From positions 1 to 12,974 of the forward strand of contig JAZRTT010000020.1 of NCBI GenBank assembly GCA_045652125.1: DNA of 12,974 bases. The letters run 5' to 3'. The stretch comes from Avoscillospira sp045652125. GTDB lineage: Bacteria > Bacillota > Clostridia > Oscillospirales > Oscillospiraceae. Below are positions 1-5,859 of this stretch, piece by piece (position 1 is the stretch's first letter; each line of letters opens with the position of its first letter). Below the pieces are notes generated by a model, which had not been told where the DNA came from, ran no database searches, and saw only the letters and a list, made by a program, of their open reading frames with translations. A program made the translations under genes and the position numbers.

Positions 1-160
1 GTTTTTCTTTTGGTGAAAAGGGGCGCGAGAAATGCTGCGCGGTCGAAGGCACGCCGCCTGTGCAACGCACAGGCAGGGCGAAGCCCCGGCTGTGAAACAG
101 CCATAAGGCGAGTCTCACGAAGGCGGCATGCCGCCGGAGTATCCCGCTTATCTCCACCAA
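1..160 (+). repeat. Structured repeat module, copy A
   Basis: First copy of a 160-base module that recurs with a 186-base period; the window begins inside or at its edge. It starts with a T-rich run typical of a terminator tail. It is bounded by a 9-base inverted repeat, CTTTTGGTG at 7-15 and CACCAAAAG at 155-163. Inside are small hairpins: CCTGTGC/GCACAGG, GGCTGT (88-93) with ACAGCC (97-102), and the palindrome GGCGGCATGCCGCC at 122-135. It differs from copy B at only four bases (86, 113, 125, 139). The compact multi-hairpin layout suggests a structured RNA or a small dispersed element. I do not recognise the family. Orientation is uncertain; plus is chosen because a terminator follows on that strand. 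Confidence 0.75.
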
Positions 161-166
161 AAGGAA

Positions 167-192
167 ACGACATCCGAAAGGATGTCGTTTTT
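167..192 (+). terminator. Rho-independent terminator after module copy A
   Basis: A 9-bp stem, ACGACATCC (167-175) with GGATGTCGT (180-188), has a GAAA tetraloop and is followed by TTTTC and more T. The T tail is also the start of module copy B. Confidence 0.8.
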
Positions 193-346
193 CTTTTGGT
201 GAAAAGGGGCGCGAGAAATGCTGCGCGGTCGAAGGCACGCCGCCTGTGCAACGCACAGGCAGGGCGAAGCCTCGGCTGTGAAACAGCCATAAGGCGAGCC
301 TCACGAAGGCAGCATGCCGCCGGAATATCCCGCTTATCTCCACCAA
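187..346 (+). repeat. Structured repeat module, copy B
   Basis: Second copy of the 160-base module, identical to copy A except at 272 (T for C), 299 (C for T), 311 (A for G) and 325 (A for G). The 311 change breaks one pair in the GGCGGC/GCCGCC hairpin. The outer inverted repeat is shortened to six pairs (TTGGTG 196-201 with CACCAA 341-346), because the sequence downstream of the module differs. The sequence after position 346 is unrelated to that after copy A, so the conserved unit is the module and not the attached terminator. Confidence 0.75.
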
Positions 347-347
347 G

Positions 348-381
348 AAAGACCTGAAATCGAAAGATTTCAGGTCTTTTT
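348..381 (+). terminator. Rho-independent terminator after module copy B
   Basis: A 14-bp stem, AAAGACCTGAAATC (348-361) with GATTTCAGGTCTTT (366-379), has a GAAA loop and a T-run tail. It has the same loop and architecture as the terminator after copy A, but an entirely different stem sequence. Confidence 0.85.
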
Positions 382-406
382 CTTCGTTTTTCAGAACTTT
401 ATGAGG

Positions 407-432
407 GAGTAAAGTTTTCTCAAATTTTACTC
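407..432. repeat. Inverted repeat downstream of recombinase remnant
   Basis: GAGTAAAGTTT (407-417) can pair with AAATTTTACTC (422-432), giving 11 pairs with one G-U and a TCTC loop. A second, overlapping inverted repeat is AACTTTA (395-401) with TAAAGTT (410-416). There is no T-run on either strand, so it is not a standard terminator. Its place just beyond the recombinase stop codon fits a recombinase binding site or a degraded att region. That role is inferred. Confidence 0.45.
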
Positions 433-433
433 T

Positions 434-455
434 ATTGCAGAATTATTGCAGAATT
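434..455. repeat. Tandem 11-bp direct repeat, att-like
   Basis: ATTGCAGAATT occurs twice in exact tandem (434-444 and 445-455), followed by a partial third copy. It lies between the recombinase remnant and the inverted repeat at 407-432. Short direct repeats beside int genes often serve as arm or core recombination sites. Here this is an inference from position only. Confidence 0.4.
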
Positions 456-464
456 ATTCTGGTA

Positions 465-569
465 TCACAATGCGTCCGTGATTTTCCGGAGAGCGGAAAT
501 ATCCACATCCTGATAGAGGAGGAGCATCTCTACGGAAGTGTGACCGATGATTTTTAGTTTATCTTTATG
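465..569 (-). pseudogene. Tyrosine recombinase (phage integrase family), C-terminal remnant
   Basis: On the minus strand an open frame ends with TGA at 465-467. It encodes roughly the last 33 residues of a tyrosine recombinase, including KIIGHTSVEMLLLYQDVD. The G-H box and the nucleophile tyrosine (in LLLYQ) are the hallmarks of box II in this family. Everything upstream is missing: no catalytic Arg, no H-x-x-R, no core-binding domain. A stop codon interrupts the frame a few codons further 5' (near 576-578), and beyond it the DNA is occupied by an unrelated plus-strand frame. This is a clear deletion remnant of an integrated element. Att-like repeats lie immediately downstream. The assignment rests on a short but characteristic motif. 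Confidence 0.7.
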
Positions 570-856
570 CGGAGATCACCGCTTACCGGGATGCAGATGC
601 TGCCAGATTTGCAGAAGATGTGCAGGAGGTCATGTCTAACAGGGGAGCGGGCAAAGAAAAAGCCAATATCTGGATGATGCAGCTCGGGGTACAATTCCCG
701 TCACGCCAACCAGTATATGGCTCTATCGGTAGTATAGCATATGATGAAGCAGGCGTCAGGATTACTGGAAAAACTTTGCAAGAATTGGGTGGTGTAGTTA
801 CCGATACGCAACGCAACTCTGTTGACAGAGAAAAATATAGTTATATGGTTTTCTGA
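551..856 (+). pseudogene. Unassigned open-frame fragment
   Basis: The frame is open from a stop at 548-550 to the TGA at 854-856, about 100 codons. It reads AEITAYRDADAARFAED early, KANIWMMQLGVQFP in the middle and ends in SYMVF. The only candidate start in the first half is GTG at 620, with no ribosome binding site in front. The open frame extends upstream of that start and still looks protein-like (acidic/alanine helix). This suggests the 3' part of a gene whose 5' end was lost at the junction with the recombinase remnant. I do not recognise the family. It could also be a chance open frame. Confidence 0.35.
822..849 (+). promoter_or_regulatory. Candidate promoter for deacetylase gene
   Basis: A perfect -35 TTGACA (822-827), a 16-base spacer and TATGGT (844-849) as -10 predict a start near 856, about 50 bases before the ATG. 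A second TTTACT-17-TACAAT pair (858-863/881-886) would start transcription inside the ribosome binding site and is less likely. Confidence 0.45.
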
Positions 857-906
857 ATTTACTTTTCAATTATATATTGTTACAATGATCAAAAGGAGTG
901 GATGAT

Positions 907-1623
907 ATGAATAGTTTCAAAAATCAAAACAAACTCAAGGCGATAACATTTAGTTACGATGACGGTGTGACCCAAGATATTAAGCTAATTGATCTATTAA
1001 ACAAATATAACTTAAAATGTACATTCAATCTTAACTCCGAATTATTCGGTTTGCCAAGTACTTTAATTATGGGAAATAATCAAAGGATTTCGCAGAACAG
1101 AATTCATCAGAACGACGTTAAGCACATTTACGACGGGCATGAAGTTGCGGTACATACCCTGACCCATCTGAATTTGACAAAGTTAGACGAAAAGGAAATT
1201 ATCCGACAGGTAGAAAAAGATAGGGAAACCTTATCGGACTTGGTTGGATATGATGTTATAGGAATGGCGTACCCTGGTGATGGAGGAGTTAGTAACGACG
1301 ATCGCGTTGCTGAAATTATTAAAAACAATACCGGTATTAAATATTGCCGCACAGGAATAAATACGTATAATTTTGAGCCGCAAACAAATCTTTATAGGTT
1401 TAATCCGACAGTATGGTCCAGGTTGGAATTCAATAAACTAATGCAGTTAGGTGAGGAATTTATCAATTTGAAAGCAGATACTCCGAAGATCTTCTATATT
1501 TGGGGTCACTCTTACGAAATGGATTTTACTTCTGATGCTTGGGTGAAGTTGGAAGAATTTTTCAAACTTATAAGTGGTAGAGACGATATTTATTATGGCA
1601 CAAATGCACAGGTTCTATTGTGA
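907..1623 (+). CDS. Polysaccharide deacetylase (NodB homology domain) family protein
   Basis: This encodes a 238-residue single-domain carbohydrate esterase family 4-like protein. Visible motifs are SYDDG at 16-20 (motif 1; D18 base and D19 metal ligand), HTLTH at 83-87 (motif 2; the two metal-binding His), AYPGDG at 121-126 (motif 3, with Ala in place of the usual Arg) and WGHSYE at 199-204, whose His fits motif 5. The family removes N-acetyl or O-acetyl groups from polysaccharides or peptidoglycan. There is no signal peptide or membrane anchor, so a cytoplasmic location is likely and the substrate is unclear. The start at ATG 907 is chosen because AGGAG (894-898) lies 8 bases upstream; the GTG at 898 overlaps that site. 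By eye the gene is clearly more AT-rich than the genes to its right. With the recombinase remnant next to it, this suggests horizontal acquisition. It appears monocistronic. Confidence 0.88.
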   Translation: MNSFKNQNKLKAITFSYDDGVTQDIKLIDLLNKYNLKCTFNLNSELFGLPSTLIMGNNQRISQNRIHQNDVKHIYDGHEVAVHTLTHLNLTKLDEKEIIRQVEKDRETLSDLVGYDVIGMAYPGDGGVSNDDRVAEIIKNNTGIKYCRTGINTYNFEPQTNLYRFNPTVWSRLEFNKLMQLGEEFINLKADTPKIFYIWGHSYEMDFTSDAWVKLEEFFKLISGRDDIYYGTNAQVLL

Positions 1624-1626
1624 AAA

Positions 1627-1658
1627 CAAAATCGGAGTGAAAATTCACTCCGATTTTG
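1627..1658 (+). terminator. Terminator after deacetylase gene
   Basis: A 14-bp perfect stem, CAAAATCGGAGTGA (1627-1640) with TCACTCCGATTTTG (1645-1658), has an AAAT loop. It begins 3 bases after the stop codon. The T-run is the end of the stem, so it may act on both strands. Confidence 0.85.
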
Positions 1659-1830
1659 CTGTGTATAAGTCAAATATGCCAAGAGGCTTGCATATGTCGG
1701 TATATCGCTCTGAAATTGATGAGGTTTGAAAGAAAATGATGAAGCAACCTTAGACGATTGAACGATTGGGTATCTGCCGTCGGCTGCTGCGAAACGGTTT
1801 TGGGTGAGGATTGCTAGAAGAAACTGGAGG

Positions 1831-1854
1831 AAAAAGCATCATGGGGATAGATGC
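1831..1854 (-). terminator. Weak terminator after nitroreductase gene
   Basis: Read on the minus strand, GCATC (1854-1850) pairs with GATGC (1840-1836) across a 9-base loop and is followed by five T. It sits directly after the nitroreductase stop codon. The stem is only 5 bp. The remaining bases 1659-1830 hold nothing I can recognise. Confidence 0.45.
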
Positions 1855-1855
1855 C

Positions 1856-2386
1856 TTAAGGAACATAGCGAAACAGACGCTCCCTATCCTTTCGTTTTTT
1901 TGGCCGCAGGGGGTCGTTGTCCTTTGCATACCCGAGGGTGATGACCAGTCGGACGGGAGTGTCCAAATGGCACAGCTCCCGAATCTTCCCATCGTCCAAC
2001 CAGCCAAGAATACAAGTTCCGAGGCCTTGGGCTGTGGCTTCGGCGGTCAGGTAAGCAGCTGCGATACCGATATCAATGGAGCGGTAATCGTTGCCCTTGA
2101 CTTTTGCACCCAACGCCGCGGTTTTCACATAGGGCTGTTCAGAGACGACCAGCAGAATCGGTGCTTCGGCGGCAAACTTGTTCATCCCCATAGCCATAGT
2201 GGCTTTGGCAACTGCTTTTGCGGTATCTCCCCGGCAGACAGAGATCAGATAAGGCTGACCGTTACAGGCGGAAGGTGCCAGTCGGGCTGCCTCCAGAATA
2301 CAGGTGAGCTTTTCTTCCTCCACCGGTCGGGTGCTGTCATAGTTTCGGCAAGACTGTCGGCTTTGTGCAATTTCAAAAAAATTCAT
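1856..2386 (-). CDS. Nitroreductase family FMN-dependent oxidoreductase
   Basis: This encodes a 176-residue small nitroreductase-fold protein. The N-terminal RQSCRNYD (10-17) is the family's phosphate-binding R-x-S-x-R for FMN. APSACNGQPY (37-46) matches the conserved A-P-S-x-x-N-x-Q-P-W/Y segment. DIGIAAAYLTAEATAQGLG (105-123) is the dimer-core helix, and the C-terminus carries GYA followed by the basic RPKKR typical of clostridial members. These enzymes use NAD(P)H and FMN to reduce nitro groups, quinones or flavins; the physiological substrate here cannot be told. The ATG at 2386 is preceded by AGGAG at 8 bases. The gene is divergent from the hydrolase at 2543 and has its own TATAAT promoter. 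The length is normal and no key residues are missing. Confidence 0.9.
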   Translation of the reverse strand: MNFFEIAQSRQSCRNYDSTRPVEEEKLTCILEAARLAPSACNGQPYLISVCRGDTAKAVAKATMAMGMNKFAAEAPILLVVSEQPYVKTAALGAKVKGNDYRSIDIGIAAAYLTAEATAQGLGTCILGWLDDGKIRELCHLDTPVRLVITLGYAKDNDPLRPKKRKDRERLFRYVP

Positions 2387-2415
2387 ATAGACACTCCTTT
2401 TTTCATTCCGTTTTT

Positions 2416-2444
2416 ATTATAAGCGGAGACAGATGTCAAAGCAA
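2416..2444 (-). promoter_or_regulatory. Promoter of nitroreductase gene
   Basis: On the minus strand TTGCTT (2444-2439), a 17-base spacer and a consensus TATAAT (2421-2416) precede the ATG by about 30 bases. A nearby TTGACA (2439-2434) is only 12 bases from the -10, so it is not the -35. Confidence 0.65.
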
Positions 2445-2488
2445 GAACAAACAAAAAGAAAAGAACAGTAGCATCTGAAAAGAAATTC

Positions 2489-2497
2489 TGCTACAAT
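2489..2497 (+). promoter_or_regulatory. Extended -10 promoter of hydrolase gene
   Basis: TGC-TACAAT is an extended -10 element with a poor -35 (TAGCAT, 2469-2474). It predicts transcription from about 2504, ahead of the ribosome binding site at 2530-2535. It is back-to-back with the nitroreductase promoter. Confidence 0.5.
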
Positions 2498-2529
2498 AAA
2501 AGAAATGATATGAAAAAGATTGAAAGTAC

Positions 2530-2535
2530 AGGAGG
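2530..2535 (+). promoter_or_regulatory. Ribosome binding site deciding a GTG start
   Basis: AGGAGG lies 7 bases before GTG 2543. It is only 1 base before ATG 2537 and lies downstream of ATG 2510, neither of which it could serve. This favours GTG 2543 as the real start of the hydrolase. Confidence 0.65.
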
Positions 2536-2542
2536 CATGACT

Positions 2543-3451
2543 GTGTTAAGTGCGGAATTTCAAAAGTTTTCAGATGATTTAAGGGCAAATCCTTGGGTCC
2601 CGCCCTGTCGGATCGGCTATTCCAAGCTCAGGAAGATGCAGGATGAGGAAGTAACGACCGATGATTGCGGCGTTCCCGGCGTTATGCAGAAGCCGGGTGT
2701 ATATGGCGGTGTTCCCGGCGAGTGGCTGATTCCCGAAGGAGCACCCGAAGACAAGGCCATGATTTATATTCACGGCGGCAGTTGGGCCTTGGGCGGTGTA
2801 CGCCATACCCGTTTTTTCCTGGCACCGATAGTCAAGCACATGGGAATCGCGGCATTTCATTTTGATTATCGCCTTATGCCGGAAAATCCTTTCCCTGCGG
2901 GTCAGGATGACTGCGAGGCTGTCTGGCGCGGTTTGCTGGAAGAAGGTTGGAAAGCGGAGAATATGGTCCTTGCCGGAGAATCGGCGGGAGCCAATCTGGT
3001 ACTGACGTTGCTGCTGCGAATGAAGGATCAGGGGCTGCCCCTGCCCAAAGCGGTTTGTGTCCATAGTCCCATTACTTTTCTGGACAGCATGGAGGGAAGC
3101 CACACAGACCTTTTGGAACTGGATATTATTCTTCCTGAAGATAGTTTTATTGTGGAAAATGTGGCAGAATTGTATGCGCCCGGTCATGATAAGCGGGATC
3201 CCTATCTGTCGCCGCTCTACGGCGATCTGACGGGTCTGCCTCCCATGCAGATTTTTGTGGGGACCGATGAATTGCTGTTTGACGATGCCATTCGCTATTA
3301 CCAGAAGCTCCGAAAAAGTGGGGCAGAGGCGGAATTGGTAGTAGGGGATCATATGTGTCACTCATGGTTTTCCTTTATGAACACATTCCCGGAGGCACAG
3401 AAGGCCGTGGAAAAAATGTCGGCGTTCCTTCGCTATCACCTCTATGCCTGA
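2543..3451 (+). CDS. Alpha/beta hydrolase, hormone-sensitive-lipase type esterase
   Basis: With the GTG start this encodes 302 residues. From the GTG start, HGGSW at 77-81 is the oxyanion-hole motif of the HSL (family IV) esterases. GESAG carries the nucleophile Ser147, TDELLFDD the Asp242, and HMCHSW the His273, completing the catalytic triad. DYRLMPENPFPA follows the oxyanion motif as in typical family members. The enzyme should hydrolyse short-chain carboxylic esters in the cytoplasm, since no signal peptide is seen; the natural substrate is unknown. An upstream ATG at 2510 would add 11 residues but has no ribosome binding site and lies almost at the predicted transcription start. The gene stands alone, divergent from the nitroreductase and convergent with the mtlD operon, with a shared terminator. 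Confidence 0.9.
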   Translation: MLSAEFQKFSDDLRANPWVPPCRIGYSKLRKMQDEEVTTDDCGVPGVMQKPGVYGGVPGEWLIPEGAPEDKAMIYIHGGSWALGGVRHTRFFLAPIVKHMGIAAFHFDYRLMPENPFPAGQDDCEAVWRGLLEEGWKAENMVLAGESAGANLVLTLLLRMKDQGLPLPKAVCVHSPITFLDSMEGSHTDLLELDIILPEDSFIVENVAELYAPGHDKRDPYLSPLYGDLTGLPPMQIFVGTDELLFDDAIRYYQKLRKSGAEAELVVGDHMCHSWFSFMNTFPEAQKAVEKMSAFLRYHLYA

Positions 3452-3533
3452 AAATCGGGTTTGTTGGGTTTTGTGGGGGATTTGATCAGCTTCACAGGGG
3501 CATCATTTCCCTTTACCAACAATGCAAAAGCAG

Positions 3534-3564
3534 AAAAAACACCACCAAATTTGGTGGTGTTTTT
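3534..3564. terminator. Bidirectional terminator between hydrolase and mtlD
   Basis: The stem CACCACCA (3540-3547) with TGGTGGTG (3552-3559) has an AATT loop. It is flanked by six A on the left and five T on the right, so each strand ends in a T-run. It serves the plus-strand hydrolase and the minus-strand operon. Confidence 0.9.
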
Positions 3565-3592
3565 CTATTGCAATTATCTGCCTGTGTTTGAA

Positions 3593-4810
3593 TCAGATGA
3601 CACCGGATAGAGTACTGTGTTTGGCTTCATCGGCGGCACGGCGCAGATCGGAAAGCGTTTTGCCGGACAGAATCATTCGGTAATAGCCCATAATCATCTG
3701 GGCCAGCTTGCTGCCGGGATCCAGCTTGGAAACATCGGAAAGGACCTGTTCGGCAGAGGTCTCACCCTGCTCCAATCCGTCAGTTTCGTCAATGTAACGT
3801 TTCAAACCGGCGGCGGCACCCACAGCAATATAGGCAGGGGTGACACCCTGCGTCAGAGCCAGAGAAGCAGAGCCGATGAGACGGTCATCGGGGCTAAGCT
3901 TCCGGGCAGGGTCTCCGCCTACACGCTGGCAGGTGTCCTTCAGCGCGGCGTTGGTAAAGCGATACAGAAGATCGGTGATATGCATCTGAATTTCAGCCAG
4001 AGGCACACCGTATTTGCCGGACAGGGCCATGGCACTTTCCAGCATGGCATTTTGTACCAGAATCCGAATGTCGGGGATGTCGATGGACTCATAAATATAG
4101 CTCAGACCCATCAGATCGCCGAGATAAGCACAGGTCGCATGCCCCATGTTGTGGACATAGAGTTTCCGCTTGATGTAGAAGTCAAAGGGGGAGAAGGGGA
4201 CCATGTTTTTGATCTCGGGGATCTCACCCTTGAAGGCCGCTTTGTCCACCGGCAGGAAGCCATAGCTTTCCACGCAGACCCGCATGGGTTCGCCGGCCTT
4301 CATCTCATCGGTCTGCACGGGAACCATCCGGCCGATGGAAGCTTCCACAAGCCCCACAGTCTCGTCAAATTTTTTGCATTCCCATTCTGTGAGCTGTTCT
4401 TTCAGCATGCTTTCCAGTACCTTGTTGGCATCCATCAAATTCTCGCAGATGATGATGTTCAGAGGTCCGCCGTTTGCGGCCCATCGTTTCCGCAGACCGG
4501 CAACGATGTTGGGAACGATAAATTTCAAAATTCTGGCACCCACGGCGGTAGCCATGATATCGCAGCCGGCGATGGCATCGGAAGCGGCCTCGGCATCATT
4601 CCCGTTGACGGCGGTGACATTTGGAGTCCAGACATCTTCAAAGCCTTCTGTGGTCACATAACGGACGGGGTAGGTGTGGAATTCCTGCAGGTGCTTGGCC
4701 ACAGGCTCTGCCACATCGATAAAGGTCACTTCATAACCGGAATGGCTGAGCAGAGCACCAATGAAGCCGCGGCCGATGTTGCCGCCGCCGTACATAATTG
4801 CTTTTTTCAT
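3593..4810 (-). CDS. mtlD: Mannitol-1-phosphate 5-dehydrogenase
   Basis: This encodes 405 residues of the polyol-specific long-chain dehydrogenase/reductase family, of normal length for MtlD. The N-terminal Rossmann motif is GGGNIGRGFIG (8-18), the MtlD-type NAD-binding loop. The C-terminal domain has K216, N221 and H224 in KRKLYVHNMGHA, matching the K-x4-N-x2-H catalytic pattern. It should interconvert mannitol 1-phosphate and fructose 6-phosphate with NAD(H). ATG 4810 is chosen because AAGGA lies 6 to 7 bases upstream and the Rossmann motif then starts at the usual distance; an ATG at 4828 overlaps the stop of the kinase gene as ATGA but lacks a clear binding site. It is the last gene of a four-gene operon. 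No PTS mannitol transporter is in view, so the sugar-phosphate source and direction are open. A related polyol-phosphate substrate is possible. Confidence 0.85.
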   Translation of the reverse strand: MKKAIMYGGGNIGRGFIGALLSHSGYEVTFIDVAEPVAKHLQEFHTYPVRYVTTEGFEDVWTPNVTAVNGNDAEAASDAIAGCDIMATAVGARILKFIVPNIVAGLRKRWAANGGPLNIIICENLMDANKVLESMLKEQLTEWECKKFDETVGLVEASIGRMVPVQTDEMKAGEPMRVCVESYGFLPVDKAAFKGEIPEIKNMVPFSPFDFYIKRKLYVHNMGHATCAYLGDLMGLSYIYESIDIPDIRILVQNAMLESAMALSGKYGVPLAEIQMHITDLLYRFTNAALKDTCQRVGGDPARKLSPDDRLIGSASLALTQGVTPAYIAVGAAAGLKRYIDETDGLEQGETSAEQVLSDVSKLDPGSKLAQMIMGYYRMILSGKTLSDLRRAADEAKHSTLSGVI

Positions 4811-4824
4811 TGTTTTTCCTTCTT

Positions 4825-5826
4825 TCATCCATAGAGATCGTAGAGCGTCATGACTTCTTCTGCTGTTTTGACACCGTCGGAAGCGGAAACTTCACTGAGG
4901 GAGGCAGCTGCAGAGCAGGCACCCAGCTTCAGGGCGTTGGTCATATCCATGCCGGTTTCGGCAGCATAGAGGATACCGGCGCAGAATGCATCGCCGGCAC
5001 CGACGGTGCCCCGGATCCAACCTTTGGGCAATTTCAGAGAAGGGACTTCAAAGTACTCACCGTTTTCATTCATGCCGCAGCCAACTTCCGGACAATGGAT
5101 AACTGCCCATGTGGAGACACCCAGTTCCTTCAGTCTTTTCAGGGCTTTCGGCATATTTTCCGTGTGGAGGGTACCGTCTTCGTCTCTGAGCCGTACCCCG
5201 GTGGTCTGCTGGGCCTCCAGTTCGTTGATCACACAGTAGTCGGCATACTTGAGAGCCGGAGTTACCAACCGTGCAAACCGGTCACCGGATTCGGAAACCA
5301 CGTCGATGGAAGTTTTCATGCCGGCTTGCTGCGCCCGGTGGAGAAGCTTTGCCATTTTTGTACCGTAGAGATCATCTTCTGCGTCCAGAGCGGGCAGCAG
5401 CAGAATATAGCCAATGTGAAAAATATTCACGTCCAGCCGATCCCAATCGATATGATCCTCGCAGTAGTAAGCGTTGCCGCCTGCGTGTTGGAAAAAAGTC
5501 CGTTCCTTTGTTTGGTTATTGGACATAACGGCAGTAAAGGAGGTGCGTCCGGTACGCTTGACCATTCCCAGATCGATGTTGGGATATTTCCTCATTTCCT
5601 GCAAAATAAAATCACCTTCGGCATCATGGCCGGCGAAACCGGAAGCCATCAGATGCATCTTGGGATCCAGCCGGGCCAGATCGGTAATGGTATTGCAGAC
5701 GGAACCGCCGGTGGAATTCTGGATTCCCTCGGTGATATGGGTCAGCTCACTCTGCTTGGGCCATGCCTCAATGGGATAGGTAATATCCACGATCATATTG
5801 CCGGCACAGCAAATACCTTTTCTCAT
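4825..5826 (-). CDS. PfkB (ribokinase) family sugar kinase
   Basis: This encodes a 333-residue cytoplasmic sugar kinase of the ribokinase superfamily. GNMIVDI near the N-terminus and the glycine pair in NSTGGSVCNT (37-46) match the substrate-binding PfkB signature 1 region. GTVGAGDAFCAG (273-284) is signature 2, with the catalytic base Asp279 and the anion hole. The substrate cannot be read from the sequence; fructose, a ketose, a nucleoside or a sugar acid are all possible. ATG 5826 is chosen with AAGGAG 8 bases upstream; a GTG at 5835 overlaps that binding site. Its stop touches a possible upstream start of mtlD (ATGA at 4828-4825), and the true mtlD start is 14 bases away, so the two are probably translated as a pair. 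This suggests that kinase and dehydrogenase work in one sugar or sugar-alcohol route. Confidence 0.88.
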   Translation of the reverse strand: MRKGICCAGNMIVDITYPIEAWPKQSELTHITEGIQNSTGGSVCNTITDLARLDPKMHLMASGFAGHDAEGDFILQEMRKYPNIDLGMVKRTGRTSFTAVMSNNQTKERTFFQHAGGNAYYCEDHIDWDRLDVNIFHIGYILLLPALDAEDDLYGTKMAKLLHRAQQAGMKTSIDVVSESGDRFARLVTPALKYADYCVINELEAQQTTGVRLRDEDGTLHTENMPKALKRLKELGVSTWAVIHCPEVGCGMNENGEYFEVPSLKLPKGWIRGTVGAGDAFCAGILYAAETGMDMTNALKLGACSAAASLSEVSASDGVKTAEEVMTLYDLYG

Positions 5827-5859
5827 AATGTACACTCCTTATTATGGATGGTAGATTGA

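Noticed and set aside
139..160. tRNA 3' end (module ends in ...TATCTCCACCA)
   Set aside because: The CCACCA is part of the module's outer inverted repeat. No matching T-stem, T-loop or acceptor 5' strand can be drawn.
10..357. 115-codon frame across the module repeats as a duplicated small protein
   Set aside because: No ribosome binding site, highly basic low-grade composition, passes through a terminator, and all copy differences change amino acids.
858..886. TTTACT-17-TACAAT as the main deacetylase promoter
   Set aside because: Transcription would start at about 893, inside the ribosome binding site. The upstream TTGACA element fits better.
2434..2439. Minus-strand TTGACA as -35 of the nitroreductase promoter
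   Set aside because: Only 12 bases from the TATAAT; TTGCTT at 2439-2444 has the correct 17-base spacing.
3617..4834. 405-codon plus-strand frame opposite mtlD
   Set aside because: Antisense shadow of mtlD; no family motifs and no start context.
4798..5859. 353-codon plus-strand frame opposite the PfkB kinase
   Set aside because: Antisense shadow; the opposite strand has clear kinase motifs and a ribosome binding site.
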